In this document: positions 1 to 5,949 of the stretch, in pieces | Layout: each line of letters opens with the position of its first letter | How positions within the stretch are numbered: position 1 is the first letter of the stretch | Origin: CAZIOH01 sp964540815 | Lineage (GTDB): Bacteria; Myxococcota_A; Polyangia; Fen-1088 | Length of the DNA stretch: 9,010 nt | Assembly (NCBI GenBank): GCA_964540815.1 | Contig: CAZIOH010000149.1 | Location: 1-9,010 of the forward strand | Reading direction: 5' to 3' | The notes under the pieces: model-generated | Database searches by the model: none | What the model was told of the DNA's origin: nothing | The model's input: only the letters and a program-made list of their open reading frames with translations | Position numbers and translations under genes: made by a program

Positions 1-837
1 CTCCCGGTCGGATTTCGTGACGTATCCGACTTGGCCAGCAATTCGCGCTGCGATGGTGTCAGCATGGGTCTTGCTCGCGAGCCTCGACTCTTTGTCGAGA
101 AACGAGCCGCCCTTGGCCGGTGGGATCCAGGTGGCCTTCAGCCTTCCACCGCCGGCTGAAGTGAAAGTGGCGGTCAAGACGTAGTAGGGCGCGGGCCTGA
201 ACCCCTCGATCTCCAGATCCCTCCGGACGACGAGCCCGAGAACTGGAGTCTGGACGCGGCCGACCGAGAGAATCCCCTCGTGGCCGCCAGCTCGGCCGAG
301 GAGGGTGTAAAGACGGGTCAGGTTGAGGCCATAGAGCCAGTCGGCCCGCTGGCGCGCCCGAGCGGCATCGTAGAGCCCTCGAAATTCCGTGTTGGGTTTG
401 AGAGCGGCGAGGGCCTTCCGAACGGCAGGGGCGCTCAAATCGTTGACGATGAGGCGCGAGACTTTCCCGCGGTAGCCGAGATACTCGAGGACCTCGTCGA
501 CCAGGAGCTGCCCTTCCCGATCGGGATCTCCGGCATGCACGACTTCCGTCGCCGCCGGCAAGAGGCCCTTGATGGTCCTCAGGAGATCGGGGGCGGTCAC
601 GGCAAGTCGCCACGTGTCCGGGACGATGGGAAGGTGGTCGGCCGACCAAGTCTTGTACTCCGGACGGTACGCATCTGGCTCGGCGAGCTCGAGGATGTGG
701 CCGGCACACCAGGTGACAAGGTCACCGGCATCACATTCGATGTACCCCTGACGCTTCTGCCTCGGTCCTGGCAGGGCATCCGCGATGGCCCTCGCCAAGG
801 ACGGCTTCTCCGCTATGAAGAGACGCAAGAGACGCAT
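1..837 (-). CDS. topB: DNA topoisomerase III (type IA), N-terminal 279 residues, 3' end beyond the window
   Basis: Type IA topoisomerase, which relaxes negatively supercoiled DNA and decatenates single-stranded or gapped DNA through a transient 5'-phosphotyrosine. The frame is open from the ATG at 837 to the left edge with no stop. The N-terminus carries the TOPRIM start FIAEKPSLARAIA (residues 7-19, invariant Glu). TOPRIM acidic residues lie in HAGDPDREGQLLVDEVL (about 101-117). The Topo III signatures RARQRADWLYGLNLTR (about 160-175) and LSVGRVQTPVLGLVVRRD (about 190-207) follow, and the spacing closely matches E. coli TopB. The active-site tyrosine, near residue 330 in E. coli TopB (about 650 aa in total), falls outside the window. 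The ATG overlaps the trbI stop (TGATG) and has no strong Shine-Dalgarno sequence, so translation is probably coupled to trbI. An in-frame TTG at 828 would give an N-terminus almost identical to that of E. coli TopB. RP4 also encodes a topoisomerase III (TraE), so a role in conjugation or element replication is plausible but inferred. Confidence 0.93.
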   Translation of the reverse strand, partial: MRLLRLFIAEKPSLARAIADALPGPRQKRQGYIECDAGDLVTWCAGHILELAEPDAYRPEYKTWSADHLPIVPDTWRLAVTAPDLLRTIKGLLPAATEVVHAGDPDREGQLLVDEVLEYLGYRGKVSRLIVNDLSAPAVRKALAALKPNTEFRGLYDAARARQRADWLYGLNLTRLYTLLGRAGGHEGILSVGRVQTPVLGLVVRRDLEIEGFRPAPYYVLTATFTSAGGGRLKATWIPPAKGGSFLDKESRLASKTHADTIAARIAGQVGYVTKSDRE

Positions 838-2210
838 CAGAGGTTGTAGGGCGGCAAGACGATGTCCTTCGAGACGAGGACATTGACGCTGAACCCAGGG
901 CGGACGGTGATGGTGGGCTGAATCTGGATGTTCTTGGCCGTGAGCTGCTGCCCGGTCTGGCTGATCTGCCCGGCTGCTCCGGCCGCCCAATTCTGGGCCA
1001 GGCTCGGTTGAAACCCCGTGACGTTCCCCTGGGTGCTTTGAGCGGTGGCGGCGAGCAGACTCGAAAACACCGCGCCGCTGATGATGCGCCACCAGTGGTT
1101 GTCGACCTCATCCGCAAACCCGGCGTACCCGCCGAGATCGACCCCCGGCATGCAGTCGAGGACGATGGACGAGCCATCCGGCCGGATGATGCGATTCCAG
1201 CAGACGAGCACCCGCTCTTGGCCCCAGGCCACCATCGAGTCGTACGCGGCAATGACCCGAGAGCCCTGGGGGACGAGCAGATAGTTCCCGGAGACGGTGT
1301 CGTAGACGTTCTCCCGGACCTGGCCCACGATTTGCCCTGGCAAGTCGCTGTTGATTCCGGTGATGAGCACTGTCGGAATCACGGTTCCGGCCTTGAGCTC
1401 GTAGGGGCTCCGGGGCATGGTGACGCCCTTTTGGAGGTATTCGGATCCGCCGAGACCGGCCTTGACGAGGAAGTCGTTCTTCCGCTCCTGCAGGTTGGCA
1501 TCCGGGAGCTGACCTGGCGGCGGCAGCGACTGAGCCGGCGGAACCTTGGACCCCTCCCGCAGGGGATCGGGGACGACCGGTGCTCCAGCTCGGGGTGCCG
1601 GCTCGTCCGGCGCACTCTCCTCGGTGGCGGCGAAGATGCCTGCGCCCCGGGCGCGCATGAAGCCCTCGTAGCGCGTCTTCCTGGCGTCGACGGCTCTGGC
1701 CCTCTCGGTGCTGGGTTCCGAGCTCGGACTCTCCGGATCCGCCAGCGGCCGGCTGGTCGCCCTCGCCGGGGGGGCGGGGGATACTGGCTCTGGTCGCTCC
1801 CGCTGGAACATGTCTGGGAGCGGGACGGCACCGGCGAGGGTCACCTCCTGGTCGCTCGGAGCGCCCTTGTTCGCAGCTTCCTGGGGGGCTGCGGTTGGAA
1901 TCATCGCCGCGCAGAGAGCCACGACGACCACCCCGCCCGTGGCGACGGCGAGCGCGACAACTGGACCGGGACGGAGCGTTCGGGACCTTGGGCGCTCCAT
2001 CTTGAGCCGCGGATCGTTCGCCGGGATCTTGCTCCGGTGAATGTCGGTCACCACCGACGGGCCCCCTTCGTCGTCGAGGCCACTCTCTTCAAAGCGGGCC
2101 TTGGACCTGGCTTCCTTCTTGTCGCTGCCGTCGCCGCTGGCAAACCCCTCGGCTTGGGTAATCTCGGTCGGGGCATCATCGGGATCATCGATTGTTTCGA
2201 CAGTCTCCAT
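837..2210 (-). CDS. trbI: TrbI, VirB10-type T4SS core-complex protein
   Basis: Predicted 457 aa. VirB10 proteins are anchored in the inner membrane, cross the periplasm and form the outer-membrane cap of the secretion channel with VirB9. Residues 1-80 are an acidic-to-basic cytoplasmic tail. One transmembrane helix lies at about 82-104. A Pro-rich, low-complexity periplasmic linker runs to about 240. The TrbI/VirB10 domain spans about 265-455, with the hallmark stretches GTVIPTVLITGINSDLPGQ, ENVYDTVSGNYLLVPQGSR and WGQERVLVCWNRIIRPDG and a MPGVDLGGYAGFADEVDNHW segment. The start was set at the ATG at 2210 because AGGAG sits 4 bases upstream. The frame stays open to 2456, but those extra 82 codons lie wholly inside trbG and read as out-of-frame sequence. 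The trbG stop codon overlaps this ribosome-binding site, and the trbI stop overlaps the next gene, so coupling is likely on both sides. Two cysteines, 337 and 353, lie in the periplasmic domain. No trbH lies between trbG and trbI. Confidence 0.95.
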   Translation of the reverse strand: METVETIDDPDDAPTEITQAEGFASGDGSDKKEARSKARFEESGLDDEGGPSVVTDIHRSKIPANDPRLKMERPRSRTLRPGPVVALAVATGGVVVVALCAAMIPTAAPQEAANKGAPSDQEVTLAGAVPLPDMFQRERPEPVSPAPPARATSRPLADPESPSSEPSTERARAVDARKTRYEGFMRARGAGIFAATEESAPDEPAPRAGAPVVPDPLREGSKVPPAQSLPPPGQLPDANLQERKNDFLVKAGLGGSEYLQKGVTMPRSPYELKAGTVIPTVLITGINSDLPGQIVGQVRENVYDTVSGNYLLVPQGSRVIAAYDSMVAWGQERVLVCWNRIIRPDGSSIVLDCMPGVDLGGYAGFADEVDNHWWRIISGAVFSSLLAATAQSTQGNVTGFQPSLAQNWAAGAAGQISQTGQQLTAKNIQIQPTITVRPGFSVNVLVSKDIVLPPYNL

Positions 2211-2214
2211 GTGG

Positions 2215-2219
2215 CTCCT
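2215..2219 (-). promoter_or_regulatory. Ribosome-binding site of trbI overlapping the trbG stop
   Basis: AGGAG lies 4 bases before the ATG at 2210. Its first base is the last base of the trbG TGA stop (2221-2219). This fixes the trbI start and suggests that ribosomes finishing trbG reinitiate on trbI. Confidence 0.7.
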
Positions 2220-3199
2220 CAGTGCTGCTCGCGGGCGATGTGGACGATTTCCTGGTCCTTCTGGCCGACGCGGAGCTCGATGCGGTCGACCAGCCGGTCG
2301 ACGATGTAGTAGTCGTTCTTGACCCGGTAGTTGACGAGCTGGGTCTGGTTGGAAGACGACAGCACGAACAGCGCCGGAGCCTCGCCGGTCAGCATCGCCG
2401 GGGGAAACCGGATGAAGGTCTTTCGCCCATCGTCGAAGACCTGGACCGGCGTCCACGTCGGCTTTCCCTTCTCGACCGTCGTGCGGTAGCCGAAGTTGAT
2501 GGAGTCGAGGTTGATGTTGGTGGCGGTGGTGGCCTTCTGAAGGGCCTCGTCACGAGCTGCGGCGCTCTCGAGCTGCTCGAGCTCCTCGTGGGGATAGCGC
2601 CATTGGACGGCCGCCATGTAGGTCTCCTCGAAGCTGTGAAGCTCGAGAAAATAGGTTCTCTTGTCGGTGTTGATGGCGATCGTCGTACTCAGGCCCGCCC
2701 GAGTCGGCTTGATGTAGAGGTGCTGTTGCTGCTGGGCGTCGCTGCCGCCCCCCGAGCGGCCGATACCCATCACCCAGCGAACCGTGTCGCCGGCCGCCGG
2801 CTTGCCGATGATCTTCTCGCCGGGCTCGAGCTGGATGGACGTCAGCCGCAAGGGCGCCGTGTAGACCTGGAAAAGGGCCCCTTCGGCGAAGTCGTAGGTC
2901 ATGATGGCGTTGAAGTAGGCCTCGGACTCGGGACCGGTCGAGGCCTTCCGATTGGCATCGTCGATCACTGCCCAGGGCGCCGGCTTCTCGCCGGCCTTCC
3001 CCGGGTGCGCTCTCGGTACGGGAATGCGCCTCAGCTGCCCTGGAAGGGGCATTGGCTTCGGGATTTCGACCACGGCCGAGACCCGCGGCGGATCCGCCAA
3101 GGGCTGCGCCCGGACGAACTGAACGGGCGCGGGCGGCTTCGAGGCGCAGGCCGGGAAGACGGCCGCAATGGCGAAAACGGACACGAGATGGGCACGCAT
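2219..3199 (-). CDS. trbG: TrbG, VirB9-type T4SS core-complex protein
   Basis: Predicted 326 aa. VirB9/TrbG is a periplasmic and outer-membrane protein that forms the core-complex ring with VirB10/TrbI. The N-terminus MRAHLVSVFAIAAVFPACAS is a short signal peptide. Cleavage after Ala19 (A-C-A motif) by signal peptidase I, or lipid modification at Cys18, would both be possible; the -3 to -1 residues F-P-A make a poor lipobox. A Pro-rich stretch (about 22-75) leads into the VirB9 domain. Recognisable stretches are ALFQVYTAPLRLTSIQLEPGE (starting about 108), HLYIKPTRAGLSTTIAINTDKR (about 160-181, TYFLEL following) and a C-terminal half with FDDGRKTFIRFP and the VDRLVDRIELRVG segment. A run of four Gln (about 156-159) sits in a loop. 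An upstream in-frame ATG at 3247 would add 16 residues and overlap the trbF end. I chose 3199 because AAGGA precedes it by 8 bases and the signal peptide then begins cleanly. Confidence 0.93.
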   Translation of the reverse strand: MRAHLVSVFAIAAVFPACASKPPAPVQFVRAQPLADPPRVSAVVEIPKPMPLPGQLRRIPVPRAHPGKAGEKPAPWAVIDDANRKASTGPESEAYFNAIMTYDFAEGALFQVYTAPLRLTSIQLEPGEKIIGKPAAGDTVRWVMGIGRSGGGSDAQQQQHLYIKPTRAGLSTTIAINTDKRTYFLELHSFEETYMAAVQWRYPHEELEQLESAAARDEALQKATTATNINLDSINFGYRTTVEKGKPTWTPVQVFDDGRKTFIRFPPAMLTGEAPALFVLSSSNQTQLVNYRVKNDYYIVDRLVDRIELRVGQKDQEIVHIAREQH

Positions 3200-3207
3200 G
3201 GGGATGG

Positions 3208-3212
3208 TCCTT
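3208..3212 (-). promoter_or_regulatory. Ribosome-binding site deciding the trbG start
   Basis: AAGGA with an 8-base spacer precedes the ATG at 3199. The alternative ATG at 3247 overlaps the trbF stop and would place hydrophilic residues before the signal peptide, so this site favours the shorter protein. Confidence 0.6.
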
Positions 3213-3239
3213 GGCAAGAAGTGTTGCGGCTTCCGAGCG

Positions 3240-3932
3240 CTATCCATCGACCCTCGACCAGTGGAATTCCTCGACGAAGAGCCCGATGGGATTGGCGGCG
3301 AGTTGGTCCTCGGTCTCCGGCACCCGCAAAAGGACGTGGAAGGTCCCCCGCCACACCGACGTGCCGAGCTGCGTTCCGCCCTTGTCCCAGCTGGTTTCCC
3401 GCCAGTCCGCCTGCCAGGTGCTCTTCGAGAGCTGGACGATGTTCAAGACCGCCACGCTGATGCGCTCGGTCTGCATGCGCTTGAAGGGATCCGCCTGCTC
3501 CACGTAGGATTTGAGCTGGTTAGCCGCCGCCTGGGTGATGAGGGTGTAGGCGTCGAGCCAGTTGCGCTTCACGATCGCGGCGTCCGAAGAGACCGTCCTC
3601 GTGTCGTCGATGAAGCGGCGCAGGTGGTACTTGAGAACCGCGTCCGAAGGACGAAAGTCCCTCGCCGACTGCCCGATCGGTCCGATGTAGCTTGGCGCCC
3701 CGAGCTTGTCGATCTGAACGATGTGGGGCACCGCCTTCGGCTGCTTTCCAAGGTAGATCATTCCCGCCAGGGACACCCCGAGGAGGGCCAGCGAGCCAAA
3801 CGTGGCGAGACGCCAGTTGCGGGCCTGGACGACGGCGCTTCCCATGCGCCTGTCCCACTCCTGACCGGCCCGGCGATACCGCGTATCGAGGGGGCTTTGC
3901 GGTGGCCATTTCTTGTCTGCGAGAGCCTTCAT
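3240..3932 (-). CDS. trbF: TrbF, VirB8-type inner-membrane T4SS assembly protein
   Basis: Predicted 230 aa, the usual size for the VirB8/TrbF family. These proteins are bitopic inner-membrane factors that nucleate the secretion machine and contact VirB9, VirB10 and pilus subunits. The cytoplasmic N-terminus (1-41) contains the family-like NPLDTRY-equivalent stretch SPLDTRYRRAGQEWDRRMGS. One transmembrane helix lies at about 42-62. The rest forms the NTF2-like periplasmic domain, with VPHIVQIDKLG (about 68-78), the FIDDTRTVSSDAAIVKRNW stretch (about 107-125), a DPFKRM segment (about 148-153) and a WRETSWDKGG stretch (about 177-186). The ATG at 3932 has AAGGGGA 8 bases upstream and lies 17 bases past the trbL stop. 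Two features argue for correct assignment: the order L-F-G, and the single N-terminal membrane helix. Confidence 0.93.
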   Translation of the reverse strand: MKALADKKWPPQSPLDTRYRRAGQEWDRRMGSAVVQARNWRLATFGSLALLGVSLAGMIYLGKQPKAVPHIVQIDKLGAPSYIGPIGQSARDFRPSDAVLKYHLRRFIDDTRTVSSDAAIVKRNWLDAYTLITQAAANQLKSYVEQADPFKRMQTERISVAVLNIVQLSKSTWQADWRETSWDKGGTQLGTSVWRGTFHVLLRVPETEDQLAANPIGLFVEEFHWSRVDG

Positions 3933-3949
3933 GGGTGGTTTCCCCTTCC

Positions 3950-5176
3950 CTAGCTGCGTGCTGCCTTGGAGCTACCGCGGAGACCCTGTTTGGCCGTGCT
4001 CGCCCAGGCCGGCGGACTCCCGGGCGCGCCTGGTCCTGGGGCCGCGGATCCGCCGGCGCCTGCCCCAGGGCTGCCCTCGCCGACGCTCCGGGCCCCTGCA
4101 CGAAAGTTGTCGACGACGGGCGATACGACCTTGCGCAGGGCTCCACCGGCCATCCCCATGGCGGCCTGGCCCGCGGCCCGGCCGGCACCGACGACAGCGC
4201 CCGCGACACCCCCACCACCACCGGCCGCGGTCCCCCCGGCGAGGGCTCCGGCGGACACCACTCCCGCCGCCTTCGCACCCATGGCGACGGCTCCGGTGGC
4301 GGCACCGGCCGCTGCACGCGTTGCGCCGACCACACCCCCGGTGGCGCTGGCACCCATCATCATGCCCGCAGACACGCTTTGGGCCATGGCGGCGGCCCCG
4401 AGGGAGGGCGCTCCGGCCAGAAGGCCCGCGGCGAGCCCTGGGGCGCTCCAGGTCAGAAAGGCGATTCCCCCACACGTGAGCAGGACACTCCAGAGCTCGT
4501 TGAGCTTGATCTCGGTCCCCGAAAAGCGAATCGTCGAGAGGACCGGCTCCGTCACCGCCATGATGAACGCGAGGACCATGAGCTTGATGCCGGCGCTGAC
4601 GATGGCTCCGATGGCCTTCTCCGCGAGAAACTTGGTCTGGGGGAGGATCCCGAACGGGATGAGAATCCCGACGACCGCCGTGAGCAGGTAGTACTCGAGC
4701 ACCGCCAGGAACACCTGGATGGCCATCACCAGGAACGAGACCATGATGGCGATGTAAGCGAGCCCGAAGATGAGCGCATCCACGACATCGAAGCCGATGT
4801 TGTCGAGCGCCTGGGTCAAGGCCTCCGTGGCCTGCAGGCCGTACCCGGCAATCTTCGATGGGTCGAGCAAGAGCGATTCGCCGCCGGGGTTTCCGCCCGC
4901 GATGAGTCCAGCCTTGATGAGGGAATCGACGAAGGCCTTCGAGGTCGACTGGAACGAGGTCGTCAGCCAGAGCCAGAACCCGAGGAAGAGGATCTTCTTG
5001 ATGACGGCCCCGAGCTGCTCGCCGCCCCCGAGCGCCCACCAAAAGCCGAGCAGCACAATCTCGATGACCGCCAGGGAAGCGAGCAACGCATGGATGACGG
5101 GCTGCAGGCGCGTGTACCCCCCTTGAAACACCGTGATGAAGTGGGTGAGGGTGGTCGTGAGGCTGTTGAATTCCAT
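3950..5176 (-). CDS. trbL: TrbL, VirB6-type polytopic inner-membrane T4SS protein
   Basis: Predicted 408 aa. TrbL/VirB6 proteins are multi-spanning inner-membrane components thought to form part of the DNA path through the membrane. Hydrophobic segments lie at about 29-49, 60-74, 133-155, 155-178, 190-210 and 228-256, giving five or six membrane helices. The N-terminus has the TrbL-like ITVFQGGYTRLQPVIHALL stretch, and the central part LEYYLLTAVVGILIPFGILP is typical of the family. From about residue 258 to 390 the protein is Gly/Ala-rich with Met and Ser, then Pro-rich, and probably disordered. Tails of this kind are common in TrbL. The frame remains open upstream to 6205, but those codons lie in trbJ and trbE and are out of frame with them. 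AAGGGG with a 9-base spacer fixes the ATG at 5176, which is 14 bases after the trbJ stop. No trbK lies between trbJ and trbL, unlike in Ti plasmids. Confidence 0.94.
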   Translation of the reverse strand: MEFNSLTTTLTHFITVFQGGYTRLQPVIHALLASLAVIEIVLLGFWWALGGGEQLGAVIKKILFLGFWLWLTTSFQSTSKAFVDSLIKAGLIAGGNPGGESLLLDPSKIAGYGLQATEALTQALDNIGFDVVDALIFGLAYIAIMVSFLVMAIQVFLAVLEYYLLTAVVGILIPFGILPQTKFLAEKAIGAIVSAGIKLMVLAFIMAVTEPVLSTIRFSGTEIKLNELWSVLLTCGGIAFLTWSAPGLAAGLLAGAPSLGAAAMAQSVSAGMMMGASATGGVVGATRAAAGAATGAVAMGAKAAGVVSAGALAGGTAAGGGGGVAGAVVGAGRAAGQAAMGMAGGALRKVVSPVVDNFRAGARSVGEGSPGAGAGGSAAPGPGAPGSPPAWASTAKQGLRGSSKAARS

Positions 5177-5185
5177 CGGGCTTGG

Positions 5186-5191
5186 CCCCTT
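5186..5191 (-). promoter_or_regulatory. Ribosome-binding site of trbL sharing a base with the trbJ stop
   Basis: AAGGGG lies 9 bases before the ATG at 5176. Its first A is the last base of the trbJ TGA (5193-5191). It decides the trbL start inside a much longer open frame. Confidence 0.65.
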
Positions 5192-5949
5192 CAGGGAAGA
5201 TGGGTCAGCGCCGTCGCGGGTCGCCCGAGACTGGTGTAGCCGTCGCGGCGCCGGGCCTTGGCCTCGCGGGTGAGGAGCTTCTCCCCGGAGGCGGCAGCGG
5301 CCATGTTGGCGTTGACGCGACTGACGGTGGCCAGCTGCTGGACCAGCGCGCCGAGCTCGCCGTGAATGAGCGAGAGCTGCTGATTCACGAGCTGGAGCTG
5401 GCGCACCTCGCCATCGGCCACGCCCGACTGGCGGAGAATGTCGGCGATTTGAGCGTTGTTCTTCTCCACGACGAGGACGGATGCCTGGGCCCTGTCGGCC
5501 GTCTTGGCCGAGCCGGTGATCTCGCCGTGCCAGCGCGCGTAGTAGGTGTCGTAGTCGGAGTACTTGACCTGGCTCCACTCGTCCTTGCTCTTCGGAAAGA
5601 GCCGGTCGAAGTCCCGGTTCACGTCGTTGACGGCAAACCCGATGGTGCTGGCATCGGTCCGGAGGGTCTGATAGGCGAGGGTGCCCTCGTCGATGAGCGT
5701 CTTGACGGAGGCCCACGAGCCGGGGTCGAGGGTCTTGAGGCTCCTCAGCTGGTTGTTGATCTGGTCCTTCATGCGCTCGATCTGCTGGAGGGTGTTGGCC
5801 ACGGTCTGGGCGGTGGCCACGGCCGTGGCGGTGGTCTGAAACACATTCGCTGCATCGAACACCGCCCACTGGGCCTCGCACACCCGGTCGCCCCCGAGGA
5901 CCGAGACCACGACGGCAAGACCAGTCCAGGCACGTGCGCCCGGGCTCAT
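5191..5949 (-). CDS. trbJ: TrbJ, VirB5-type exported T4SS / pilus-associated protein
   Basis: Predicted 252 aa. TrbJ/VirB5 proteins are exported, helical, minor pilus or adhesin components; in RP4 TrbJ is part of the mating-pair-formation set. Residues 1-26 form a signal peptide with likely cleavage before QWAVFDAANVFQ, which matches the usual TrbJ mature start (a VFDAAN-like stretch). Long helical regions rich in Gln, Leu and Ala follow at about 33-75 (TLQQIERMKDQINNQLRSL) and about 145-225 (IADILRQ..., QLQLVNQQLSLIHGEL), probably a coiled coil. The last 25 residues are basic. The ATG at 5949 overlaps the trbE stop as ATGA. A weak GGGAG lies 11 bases upstream inside trbE, so translation is probably coupled to trbE. 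Sequence conservation in this family is low, so the call rests on motif, size, signal peptide and position between trbE and trbL. Confidence 0.88.
   Translation of the reverse strand: MSPGARAWTGLAVVVSVLGGDRVCEAQWAVFDAANVFQTTATAVATAQTVANTLQQIERMKDQINNQLRSLKTLDPGSWASVKTLIDEGTLAYQTLRTDASTIGFAVNDVNRDFDRLFPKSKDEWSQVKYSDYDTYYARWHGEITGSAKTADRAQASVLVVEKNNAQIADILRQSGVADGEVRQLQLVNQQLSLIHGELGALVQQLATVSRVNANMAAAASGEKLLTREAKARRRDGYTSLGRPATALTHLP

Noticed and set aside
59..709. 216-codon minus-strand open frame overlapping topB
   Set aside because: It is in a different frame from the topoisomerase, whose frame shows continuous, family-like sequence from 837 to the left edge without a frameshift.
2211..2456. 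82-residue N-terminal extension of TrbI
   Set aside because: It lies entirely within trbG and is Arg/Pro-rich without family similarity. The ATG at 2210 has a good AGGAG.
2719..2733. Trinucleotide repeat encoding four Gln in TrbG
   Set aside because: Four residues in a loop ahead of a conserved strand are too few to be a functional or phase-variable repeat.
1008..3460. Long plus-strand open frames of 433 and 422 codons
   Set aside because: Both are antisense to trbI and trbG, have no recognisable motif and no sensible ribosome-binding context. Both are GC shadows.
5183..5200. Short inverted repeat CCCT-GA-AGGG at the trbJ stop as a possible terminator
   Set aside because: The stem is four pairs with a two-base loop and no T-run. 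The AGGG is better explained as the trbL ribosome-binding site.
3692..5239. 515-codon open frame on the plus strand
   Set aside because: Antisense to trbL and part of trbF. Its Gly/Arg/Asp-rich low complexity mirrors the Gly/Ala tail of TrbL.
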